Shown piece by piece: positions 55,296-64,000 of a stretch of 64,000 bases of DNA. A model generated the notes under the pieces. It searched no databases. It worked only from the letters and a program-made list of their open reading frames with translations, and was not told the origin of the DNA. Source of the DNA: Pelobates cultripes (Eukaryota > Chordata > Amphibia > Anura > Pelobatidae); contig OW240912.1 of NCBI GenBank assembly GCA_933207985.1, forward strand, positions 204,668,240 to 204,732,239. Direction: 5' to 3'. Numbering within the stretch: the stretch's first letter is position 1; each line of letters begins with the position of its first letter. Both the position numbers and the translations under genes were made by a program.

Positions 55296-56727
55296 TTGTA
55301 TTTGGGAGTGTCTTGATATACACAGAGCCAGATTTAACAAAGCTCATTTAGTAGACACAAGCCACAGTACCTAATTATCTAATTATCTATATACTCCGGT
55401 GTATATAGGAGCATACTTTATCTTATTTTAATCTATATTTATTTGTTTTTTTTTTCACTCAGACTACTATTCTGTCTCTATCATGTGTCTATGGAGAATG
55501 ATTTTATAGTGACATCCCGTTCACTTGTATTTGGATATTTTTGTATACATATACTCTCTATCCTTTAGGCTATAGATAGATAGATAGCTGGACATACATA
55601 TGTGCAGAAATTTGCTGGCATTATAAATAATACAATAAATAATAATAATAATATGGACGGGGCAGTGCATTAAGGAGCCTGTTGGACTGCACTATATTAG
55701 GCTGACCGGGCTGCCTGTCTACAGTAAGTATATATGATGTCCCTGGATATTTGCCACTGACCACATGGTGAGATGAGACATTCAATGCCCCATGTGAGTT
55801 GGCTCCCTAAATAAGATGTTGTCAGCTGCCACGCTCTGTAAATAATGCAACATCCTGACATTGGGGGGCAGGTAGCTGTGTCTGAACCCATCCAACTGCC
55901 AACTGGTATCAATAAGCGCAATCGTACTTCTCTGGATTATTTCATATACAATTATATTTTCTCTGGTTGTTTCTGTATGTGTGCTTATGATTTTTTTAGT
56001 ACCATATATTGTAATTTGTGTTTATAATGTATAAACAAAGAGCACTTTTTAATAACTTTTGGTGTGCATTAGGCAGATCTATGCAGATTTCATAAAGAGC
56101 AAGTACTTAGATAAATCAATCATGTACAGGAATTTTTCTCAGTTGAGATATTTTTCTCACTAGCGCACACTGTACAGATTACAAGTACCTCCCTTCTAGT
56201 GGCACATATTTGCAATACTGCACCTCCAATGAATGATTGCTACTCTACAAGGTATTTCATGCTGCTCCCCTGCTTGTCCTATATAGATTACACCCTGTCT
56301 CAGCCTACAGCTTGATATAGACCTGCCCACCTTATGTTCAAAGTGATTTTACATAATGGGTGTGCTACAGATCATCATGAATTCACTGTGGATGCTCAAC
56401 ATGTACTTGAAAGATGAGGTGTGGGATACCTCGAGGGCAGAAAGCTATAGAAAGCTTATAGAGATGCACGTGACGGCAGGGAGCAGACATGGCATGTACT
56501 CTTGTTAGTATAAGCCAGGAATTGCATGTGGGACTAATAAATCAATTATAGAGCATTCACATCCCAGATCTACTGATTTCTGTTCACTGGAAAAATGACT
56601 TACTTGTGCAAACAGAACATTATGGGATTCTAAAATTACATGAATATATAAAGATATGCTTCAATCAAAGGTGGACTTTTTTGAAAAAAAAATGTTTAGC
56701 TAAAAAATGAAATAAATAATATATATG
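55296..56727 (-). other. COL16A1: COL16A1 intron, nothing recognised
   Basis: AT-rich, with a GATA run near 55575 and an AATAAT run near 55627. A GC-richer block at 55655-55930 may be an old repeat, but shows no family signal that I recognise. Confidence 0.4.
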
Positions 56728-57270
56728 CTAAACAAAATTATAAACGCAACACTTTTGTTTTTGCCCCTATTTTTCATGAGCTGATCTCAAAGATCTAAGA
56801 CTTTTTCTATGTACACAGAAGGCTTATTTCTCTCAAATATTGTTCACAAATCTGTCTTAAACTGTGTTAGTGAGCACTTCTCCTTTGCCGAGATAATCCA
56901 TCCACCTTACAGGTGCGGTATATCAAGATGCTGATTAGACAGCATGATTATTGCACAGGTGTGCCTTAGGCTGGTCACAATAAAAGGCCACTCTAAAATG
57001 TGCAGTTTTACTGTATTGGGAAGGTCCGGGGGGCGTCATCTGTGGCATTGTGCTGTGTGATAAAACTGCGCATTTTAGAGTGGCCTTTTATTGTGGCCAG
57101 ACTAAGGCACACCTGTGCAATAATCATGCTGTCTGATCAGCATCTTGATATGCCACACCTGTGAGGTGAATGGATTATCTTGGCAAAGGAGATGTCTTAG
57201 ATCTTTGAGTTCAGTTCATGAAAAATGGGGGCAAAAACAAAAGTGTTGCTTTTATAATTTTGTTCAGTGT
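56728..57270. mobile_element. MITE derived from Tc1 element B
   Basis: The ends (AACAAAATTATAAACGCAAC / TATAATTTTGTTCAGTG) and about 250 bp inside each end match the element at 59344-60792. The transposase gene is deleted; the two ends are joined near 57035 (TGTATTGGGAAGGTCCGGGG then CATCTGTGGCATTGTGCTG), giving a long foldback. Confidence 0.82.
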
Positions 57271-57365
57271 AGTTCCATATAAGGGTTTTATTTACATATT
57301 TATTTTTTTACTGGAGATATATTTCTATGTGTAGCCTGCCATGTTATATATGTAGAAGATATACA

Positions 57366-57500
57366 CAATGCAGTAGTATTTTTAGCATTTATTTAGTGAC
57401 AACATATTCTGCAGAACTTTACAATTATAGAATGGGCATATTTTAGAGGTGAAGAAAAACCTGCTCAAACGAGCTTACAATGTAAAAGATTTCTATAAGC
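57366..57500 (-). repeat. Retroposon 3' tail, second copy
   Basis: TTATTTAGTGACAACATATTCTGCAGAACTTTACAAT and CTGCTCAAACGAGCTTACAATGTAAA are the reverse complement of the tail at 6000-6135, diverged. Confidence 0.55.
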
Positions 57501-58369
57501 AGGAGTGCCCTCCCAGCAGTAAGTTGTTAAAATGGTTACTCTTTTTTAAACAACATTTTAATTCAAAGTAGAATGCCCTATTGGACATGGCTCATTAGTT
57601 CCCCAACTTCTCTCATAAAATGCAGCATTGTCCAATCAAATGCTACTCAAATAGAACCATTTGATTAGACCATTCTCATTCTCACGCTTGGAGACAGTGA
57701 GGAGATGGAGTGGATGATGATGGCTTTTTAAAAATAAATACATTCATATTGAGGGGTGGGTAGTTCTGGGAGAGACTGCAAGTAGGGAGGAAGAGAGGGC
57801 AGACAGAGCAAAATCTGACCATGTCTGTCAACAGTGCACACTACACGGAAGTCTAATTATCTTTTGATGTGTAGCATTTCAAGGAGAAACGCTGCCTTAT
57901 AGAGACTCCTACCACCATGACCACTGTGCTGAATTTGGTACTCTCCTGTAGGAGATACATCAAATACAAAGAAGAGTCGAGGCACTCTGGTTGGCTTTAA
58001 GAAGACCTTAAGAGGTTCATGGCAGTGAGAACATTTCAGTTCTACTACAGAGTCTTTGTTAAGCATGGTGGATCCAGGACCATGCTCTGCCAATGACCTT
58101 CATTGTCCTGCGTATCTCTGTCTTACTAATGGGATTTTGCTGCAGGAGAATATCAGGTGGGGGGATGCAGCCTTGGGCATCCATCTTTGTTGTTAAACCA
58201 AACAGTTCAACTACTTATCTACAACTGTTATAGTGGTTAACTTACAGTATATGGTGCACAAGTGGGCTGCAGTGGTTATGGTGCTTGAAGTATTACTTTG
58301 AAGGACTATTTTATTTGGTACTTCTCATTCAAACTGATAATAAAGCATTTCTGTTTGAACATGGGGAAG
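57501..58369 (-). other. COL16A1: COL16A1 intron, no supported feature
   Basis: A 78-codon minus-strand frame at 57857-58093 (MAEHGPGSTMLNKDSV...) contains KCSHCHEPL, but no family was recognised and no acceptor/donor pair in the right phase brackets it. The rest shows nothing. Confidence 0.4.
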
Positions 58370-58800
58370 TTAAATGGATACTCTAAGCACCAGAGCCACT
58401 AGATTTAATGTAGTGGTTCTGGTAAAAAAAATAGTGTTCCTGCAATCCTATAGGCAGTAATAAAAACACTGCCTATTCTGAGACACTAGAGGCTCTTCCT
58501 TTTACAGTCCTGAAATATATGCAGGACCGACATTCGGCATGTTCACACTCAGTATGAAGACGCAAACGCTCACCATAGGAGAGCATTCAGCTAATGCATC
58601 TCTATGAGGCTGCATTGGATTTGCTGAGTTCATCAGTAATGAGGAGTGGCCAGTAGAGGTATCCCTAGGCTGTAATGTAAACACTGCATTTTCTCTGAAA
58701 CAAACAGTGTTTACAGCAAAAAGCCTGAAGAGAATGATTATACTCACCAGAACAACTGCAATAATATGTAGTTGTTCTGGTGACTATAGTGTCCCTTAAA
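58370..58800. mobile_element. TTAA-flanked MITE, third related family member
   Basis: Starts GTTAAATGGATACTCTAAGC and ends TGGTGACTATAGTGTCCCTTAA with inverted termini; inner arms GTAGTGGTTCTGGT / GTAGTTGTTCTGGTGAC. The right half recurs as a fragment at 23617-23787. Confidence 0.6.
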
Positions 58801-58935
58801 GTATCACTTGTATTCTTAGTTAAATGGTACATTGACTTTGTTTATGAATATATTCAGAAACAGTAATATTCACTTACATAGATACATGATTTTTGTGTGC
58901 AATAAATACCATTATATAGAACATATAATCCATAC

Positions 58936-59079
58936 CTTCTTTTGCAATGAATCCTCTAAACAGAAGCATCGAGTGTAGCTCTGGGTTTTGAATTTAGAAG
59001 ATAACTCAATGAGATTGCTGTCCGGCATGTTCTCAGAAGCCTCTGTATTACGTCTAGTTTTGGGAGCCTCTGGACCACA
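58936..59079 (-). CDS. COL16A1: COL16A1 exon, 48 codons after the TSPN domain
   Basis: The acceptor TCTCACAATGCAG precedes 144 bases in phase 0; the donor is GTATGG. The peptide begins CGPEAPKTRRNTEASENMPD, continues SNLIELSSKFK and ends YTRCFCLEDSLQKK. The corresponding human collagen XVI region, as I recall it, has CPPETSKARRDTQSNELIEI and YTRCFCLEEPQ. This places the exon directly after ...CCEILPAG. It is the linker between the N-terminal TSPN domain and the first collagenous stretch. Two to three extra residues relative to human lie before SNLIEL. Confidence 0.93.
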
Positions 59080-59302
59080 CTGCATTGTGAGATAGAAAGG
59101 GAAATCTTTACATCATCTAGAGATATGTCATATAAAATGTATTTTTACTAATAGCAGTGCTTAAAATCTGCACTCGCCACTAGCCAATGGCAAGTGAAAA
59201 TTTTGCCCTGGCAAGAAGAACTTTATCAATGGTGATGGTGCCATGGACCCTACAGGCTTGCAGTGGTGATTAACTTTTAAGACCTGTCTAATAGCATAAA
59301 AC

Positions 59303-59343
<41 letters not shown>

Positions 59344-59346
<3 letters not shown>

Positions 59347-60789
59347 TGAACAAAATTATAAACACAACACTTTTGTTTTTCCCCTATTTTTCATTAGCTG
59401 AACTCAAAGATTTAAGACTTTTTCTATGACACAAAATTCCTATTTCTCTCAAATATTGTTCACAAATCTGTCTAAATCTGTGTTAGTTAGCACTTCTCCT
59501 TTGCCGAGATAATCCATCCACCTTACAGGTGTGGCATATCAAGATGCTGATTAGACAGCATGATTATTGCACAGGTGTGCCTCAGGCTGGCCACAATAAA
59601 ACGCCACTCTAAAATGTGCAGTTTTGTCACACAGCACAATGCCACAGATATCGAAAGTTTTGAGGGAGCGTGCAATTGGCATGCTGACTGCAGGAATGTC
59701 CACCAGAGCTGTTGCCCGTAAATTGAATGTTCATTTCTCTACCATAAGCCATCTCCAAAGGCGTTTCAGAAAATTTGGAAGTACATCCAACCGGCCTCAC
59801 AACCGCAGACCACGTGTAACAACACCAGCCCAGGACCTTCACATCCAGCATCTTCGCCTCCAAGATCGTCTGAGACCAGCCACCCGGACAGCTGCTGAAA
59901 CAATCGGTTTGCATAACCAAACTGTCAGAAACTGTCTTAGGGAAGCTCATCTGCATGCCCATTGTCCTTATTGGGGTCTCGACCTGACTGCAGTTTGTCG
60001 TCGTAACCGACTTGAGTGGGCAAATGCTCACATTCGATGGCTGGGATGCTCTGGATCAGCGTATACAACAGCATGTTCCAGGTCCTGCCAATATCCAGCA
60101 ACTCCGCACAGCCATTGAAGAGGAGTGGACCAACATTCCACAGGCCACAATCAACAACTTGATCAACTCTATGCAAAGGACATGTGTTGCACTTCGTCAG
60201 GCAAATGGTGGTCACAGCAGATACTGACTGGTTTTCAGACCCCCCCGGACATCCCCAATACAGTAAAACTGCACATTTTAGAGTGGCCTTTAATTGTGGG
60301 CAGCCTTAGGCACACCTGTGCAATAATCATGCTGTCTAATCAGTATCTTGATATGCCACACCTGTGAGGTGGATGGATTATCTCGGTTATGGTAGAGAAA
60401 TGAACATTCAGTTTACGGGCAACAGCTCTGGTGGACATTCCTGCAGTCAGCATGCCAATTGCACGCTCCCTCAAAACCTGCAACATCTGTGGAATTGTGC
60501 TGTGTGATAAAACTGCGCATTTTAGAGTGGCCTTTTATTTTGGCCAGCCTATGGCACACCTGTGCAATAATCATGCTGTCTAATCAGCATGTTGATATAC
60601 CACACCTGTGAGTTGGATGGATTATCTCGGCAAAGTAGAAGTGCTCACTAACACAGTTTAAGACAGATTTATGAACAATATTTGAGAGAAATAGACCTTT
60701 TGTGTACATAGAAAAAAACTTAGGTCTTTCAGTTCAGCTCATGAAAAATGGGGGCAAAAACAAAAGTGTTGTGTTTATAATTTTGTTTA

Positions 60790-60792
<3 letters not shown>
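59344..60792 (+). mobile_element. Tc1/mariner element B, foldback form
   Basis: Left end CACTGAACAAAATTATAAAC, right end TTTATAATTTTGTTTAGTG, with TA runs on both sides. The right part is abnormal. The true right end begins near 60237 but stops near 60387, where it joins an inverted copy of the whole left end including the first 36 or so transposase codons (60388-60792). The element therefore has inverted arms of about 405 bp. Confidence 0.82.
59639..60227 (+). pseudogene. Tc1 transposase of element B, catalytic core deleted
   Basis: The ATG at 59639 (MPQISKVLRERAIGMLTAGM) opens a frame with both helix-turn-helix parts (STRAVARKLNVHFSTISHLQ; TVRNCLREAHLHAH) and runs to about RLEWANAHIRW near 60045. 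There it joins directly to the extreme C-terminus in another frame (WDALDQRIQQHVPGPANIQQ, then ANGGHSRY, stop near 60227). About 150 residues with the DDE triad are missing compared with complete Tc1 transposases. A truncated DNA-binding protein could still bind element ends; that is speculation. Confidence 0.83.
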
Positions 60793-60827
<35 letters not shown>

Positions 60828-61364
60828 ACACCTTTTTTCAAGTAAACCTTTGATTTGGAAAACCTTGGAGTGCTGATACCTTTCGTTTGTATACATTTCA
60901 GTGCTTTCAAGCACCAAGTCCCTAAGGCTGTAGGTAGGAGTGCAAGGTTTCTTTTTTGTTCTAAATATATATAAATAAATAATACATACAGTTGCAAGAA
61001 AAAGTATGTGAACCCTTTGGAATGATAAGGATTTCTGCACAAATTGGTCATAAAATGTGATCTGATCATCATCTAAGTCACAACAATAGACAATCACAGT
61101 CTGCTTAAACTAATAACACACAAAGAATGAAATGTTGCCATGTTTTTATTGAACACACCATCTAAACATTCACAGTGCAGGTGGAAAAAGTATGTGAACC
61201 CCTAGACTAATGACATCTCCAAGAGCTAATTGGAGTGAGATGTCAGCCAACTGGAGTCCAATCAATGAGATGAGATTGGAGGTGTTGGTTACAGCTGCCC
61301 TGCCCTATAAAAAACACACACCAGTTCTGGGTTTGCTTTTCACAAGAAGCATTGCCTGATGTGA

Positions 61365-62389
61365 ATGATGCCTCAAACAAAAGAGCTCTCAGAAGACCTA
61401 CGATTAAGAATTGTTGACTTGCATAAAGCTGAAAAGGGTTATAAAAGTATCTCCAAAAGCCTTGCCGTTCATCAGTCCACAGTAAGACAAATTGTCAATA
61501 AATGGAGAAAGTTCAGCACTGCTGCTACTCTCCCTAGGAGTGGCCGTCCTGTAAAGATGACTGCAAGAGCACAGCGCAGACTGCTCAATGAGGTGAAGAA
61601 GAATCCTAAAGTGTCAGCTAAAGACTTACAAAAGTCACTGGCAAATGCTAACATCCCTGTTAGTGAATCTACAATACGTAAAACACTAAACAAGAATAGA
61701 TTTCGTGGAAGGATACCACAGAGGAAGCCACTGCTGTTCAAACAAAACATTGCTGCACGTTTACAGTTTGCACAAGAGCACCTGGATGTTCCACAGCAGT
61801 ACTGGCAAAATATTCTGTGGACAGATGAAACCAAAGTTGAGTTGTTTGGAAGAAACACACAACACTATGTGTGGCAAAAAAAGGCACAGCACACCAACAT
61901 CAAAACCTCATCCCAACTGTGAAGTATGGTGGTGGGGGCATCATGGTTTGGGGCTGCTTTGCTGCGTCAGGGCCTGGACGGATTGCTATCATCGAAGGAA
62001 AAATGAATTCCCAAGTTTATCAAGACATTTTGCAGGAGAACTTAAGGCCATCTGTCTACCAGCTGAAGCTCAACAGAAGATGGGTGTTGCAACAGGACAA
62101 TGACCCAAAGCATAGAAGTAAATCAACAACAGAATGGCTTAAACAGAAGAAAATACGCCTTCTGAAGTGGCCCAGTCAGAGTCCTGACCTCAACCCGATT
62201 GAGATGCTGTGGCATGACCTCAAGAAAGCGATTCACACCAGACATCCCAAGAATATTGCTGAACTGAAACAGTTCTGTAAAGAGGAATGGTCAAGAATTA
62301 CTCCTGACCGTTGTGCACGTCTGATCTGCAACTACAGGAAATGTTTGGTTGAAGTTATTGCTGCCAAAGGAGGTTCAACCAGTTATTAA
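61365..62389 (+). pseudogene. Tc1 transposase of element C, single frameshift
   Basis: The ATG at 61365 ([20 protein letters not shown]) starts a transposase of about 341 residues. It has a paired-like DNA-binding region ([39 protein letters not shown]), an RGRIPQRKP stretch, and the DDE triad: WTDETKVEL, QQDNDPKH and [11 protein letters not shown], with 34 residues between the last two acids (DD34E). It ends GGSTSY. The frame shifts at a run of seven A near 61876-61882; everything downstream continues in the next frame without a stop. An A-run shift could also be a sequencing error, in which case the gene may be intact. Confidence 0.9.
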
Positions 62390-62526
62390 ATCCAAGGGTT
62401 CACATACTTTTTCCACCTGCACTGTGAATGTTTACATGGTGTGTTCAATAAAAACATGGCAACATTTCATTCTTTGTGTGTTATTAGTTTAAGCAGACTG
62501 TGATTGTCTATTGTTGTGACTTAGAT

Positions 62527-62744
62527 TATTATTATTATTATTATTATTATATTTATAGAGCGCCGTCAAATTCTGCAGCGCTTTACAATGGGTGGACGAA
62601 CAGACATGTATTTGTAACCAGACAGGTTGGACACACAGGAACAGAGGGGTTGAGGGCCCTGCTCAATGAGCTTACATGCTAGAGGGAGTGGGGTAAAATG
62701 ACACAAAAAGGTAAGGATAGTATTAGACTAATTACAGTTTCAGA
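62527..62744 (-). repeat. Retroposon fragment inserted in the right inverted repeat of element C
   Basis: From a TTA run (62527-62550) through TTTATAGAGCGCCG, GCAGCGCTTTACAATGG and GGGCCCTGCTCAATGAGCTT to about 62744. Read on the minus strand it ends in a trinucleotide tail, as in the copies at 6000-6135 and 57366-57500 but longer. The inverted-repeat sequence resumes on both sides, so it is younger than element C. Confidence 0.85.
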
Positions 62745-62827
62745 AGAGGATCAGATCACATTTTATGACCAATTTGTGCAGAAATCCATATCATTCCAAA
62801 GGGTTCACATACCTTTTCTTGCAACTG

Positions 62828-63528
62828 TATATTGTAGCTTTTTATTACGAAACTAAAGGATGAAAATTAATTTGCTATCCTGATGAAAACTAATGAATCT
62901 GAAAAGTTTCGGATCAATTTGTTCAAAAATGTTTTGCTTTTGGTAGGTAATTTTTTTTGGTTAAATCTGAATGGATGTATACTAAATAACCATACATGTA
63001 AAAAACTAGAATTTGGGATGCACTCACATGTATTCCACAAAGTGTATACCGTAAGTATTTACATATATAAGAGTTCACAGAAAAACACTGAACTAATATT
63101 TTCCTGGTACTCCATGATCTGTTTAAATCTTTGGAATTACCCATAAATTAAAGCAGCAGTGGGCTATAAAATAGTTCAATTGGAAGCAGTAGAGCATACA
63201 TTATACATTATAAATCCAATGAATTATGCAATTTCTTGCTTTGAACTAAGAACCATGGGTCTCTTCTGATTACCTTTAGTATTACATGAGTCTATTTGAA
63301 TTAATTTAGAGACAAATATACATACTAAATGCTTTAACAACACCACAAACCTTTCCCCTAACTCTTCATAAGAATGGATAAACAAATAAAAATGTCAGGA
63401 AACTATTTGTGGGTCAAGGTTTCGATCATTGTAAAGTGCTTTATGTTAAGAGAGCTGAAATCCCCCACTTAATAATGCTAGTATACATGCATGATAACTT
63501 CAGCACAGGTATGTAGAATCTTACTTAC
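62828..63528 (-). other. COL16A1: COL16A1 intron, nothing recognised
   Basis: AT-rich intron between element C and the 81-bp exon, no repeat or coding signal. Confidence 0.55.
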
Positions 63529-63609
63529 TCCAGCTGGTAGGATCTCACAACATCCTTCCTGCATTGCCATTAGGGGATCACAGTATAAAAGGAATTTCTG
63601 AATATCAAT
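63529..63609 (-). CDS. COL16A1: COL16A1 exon, end of TSPN domain
   Basis: The acceptor CCTTTTCTTCCAG precedes 81 bases in phase 0 and the donor is GTAAGTAAG. The 27 residues contain IDIQKFLLYCDPLMAMQEGC and end CEILPAG. YCDP...EGCCEILPAG is what I recall for human collagen XVI (DLQQVHIYCDPELVLEEGCC, CEILPAGC). The cysteines close the TSPN fold and start the Cys-rich tail. Of the FACIT collagens this ending is the most specific evidence for type XVI over types IX, XIX, XXI or XXII. Confidence 0.95.
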
Positions 63610-63720
63610 CTGGAAGAAAAGGAGGAAGTGATATATATACCTGGATTTAAATTATTTGAGATGCTAAGAAGCTCTCCATGAAATCTTTCAATATTTTAAA
63701 CAGATCTTAGGTGAACTTAC

Positions 63721-64000
63721 ATGTACTGGGGAACCATTTACTGTGTTTAACCCGATGAAGGTATGTCCATCCATGGCCAGGGGGGCCCTTGGCTCGATGG
63801 GTTTGAAGGAGATGAAGCTGCAGTCAATGTGAATAGATGCCATTTTTTCTTGAACGCTAAGCACAATCTTGTGCCATCCATTGTCAAACAGGGAGTACAA
63901 GCCCTGTCCAGCAAACGTGCTGCCTACATATTCTTTATCTTGTCCTCTGGCTTGGAGTGACACTGTACGATCCTTACCATTGACACCTATAGAGATCTGG
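63721..64000 (-). CDS. COL16A1: COL16A1 exon, TSPN/laminin-G-like domain (runs off the window)
   Basis: 280 bases of coding sequence in phase, from the window edge to the donor GTAAGTTCACC. The peptide opens QISIGVNGKDRTVSLQARGQ and includes DNGWHKIVLSVQEKMASIHI, DCSF and FIGLNTVNGSPVH. WHK.VLSV...V/I.HVDC is the hallmark of TSPN (thrombospondin N-terminal-like) domains of FACIT collagens; human collagen XVI, as I recall, has LRWHKLMLSVAGRVASVHVD here. The protein is a secreted matrix molecule that links fibrils and microfibrils. The start codon, signal peptide and earlier exons lie beyond base 64000. No stop or frameshift is seen, so the gene appears functional. Confidence 0.95.

Larger units (their letters stand above)
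60989..62827 (+). mobile_element. Tc1/mariner element C with 215-bp inverted repeats
   Basis: The left terminus CAGTTGCAAGAAAAAGTATG at 60989 is preceded by TA, and the right terminus ends TTTTCTTGCAACTG at 62827, followed by TA. The inverted repeats extend over about 215 bp (to CAGGTGGAAAAAGTATGTGAACCC) with only a handful of differences, so the copy is young. The right repeat is split by a retroposon fragment at 62527-62744. Confidence 0.92.

Noticed and set aside
57857..58093. 78-codon minus-strand frame with KCSHCHEPL
   Set aside because: Two nearby Cys residues are not enough; no homologue recognised and no matching splice phase with the collagen exons on either side.

Overview
The window looks like vertebrate nuclear DNA, most probably from an anuran amphibian. 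It has small exons in large introns with vertebrate splice sites. Its interspersed repeats (DIRS, CR1, L1 and Tc1/mariner copies, TTAA-flanked and hAT-type MITEs, solo LTRs, CA/TA microsatellites and long minisatellites) are the mix typical of frogs. The anuran assignment rests on this repertoire and is inference. A 356-base run of N (15113-15468) is an assembly gap.

The only host gene I can support is a minus-strand FACIT collagen whose peptides match my memory of COL16A1 (collagen alpha-1(XVI)). Six exons are seen, from the right edge leftward: 64000-63721 and 63609-63529 (TSPN/laminin-G-like domain and its Cys-rich end), 59079-58936 (linker), then three micro-exons at 46010-45966, 42180-42145 and 35137-35111. 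All junctions are phase 0 and all internal donors are GT. Exon 1 and the signal peptide lie beyond the right edge. The main Gly-X-Y exons should lie to the left and were not found within the window.

Layout. 1-2815: plus-strand DIRS-like retrotransposon remnant (reverse transcriptase/RNase H, tyrosine recombinase), followed by 69-bp inverted arms. 4.8-13.5 kb: MITEs, pyrimidine-rich and CA-rich minisatellites, a folded inverted-repeat complex, and a TTAA-flanked element invaded by a hAT-like element with an 8-bp target duplication. 13.6-17.8 kb: decayed CR1 with a nested hAT MITE, an L1 ORF1 piece next to the gap, and an opposed L1 5'-UTR-like segment. 19.0-23.6 kb: a nearly full-length minus-strand CR1 with esterase, endonuclease and RT domains and an in-frame 30-bp VNTR. 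23.8-25.9 kb: pyrimidine-rich minisatellite. 28.5-30.2 kb: 27-bp minisatellite with higher-order duplication. 30.6-32.7 kb: long foldback TTAA element. 33.6-38.9 kb: MITEs, a Tc1 pseudogene with a nested solo LTR, and a CA minisatellite. 44.1-45.4 kb: an L1 insertion with twin-priming structure. 46.65-47.15 kb: a solo LTR with a perfect 5-bp duplication. 50.6-62.8 kb: three Tc1 elements with transposase remnants, one Tc1-derived MITE, and an L1 fragment framed by 65-bp inverted repeats.

I see no operon, tRNA, rRNA, CRISPR or toxin system. The host gene contributes only about 0.6 kb of coding sequence; most of the rest is transposon-derived. No previously undescribed system is evident. The most informative observations are the COL16A1 micro-exons, several datable nested insertions, the CR1 copy with esterase and endonuclease in one reading frame, and the foldback structures.
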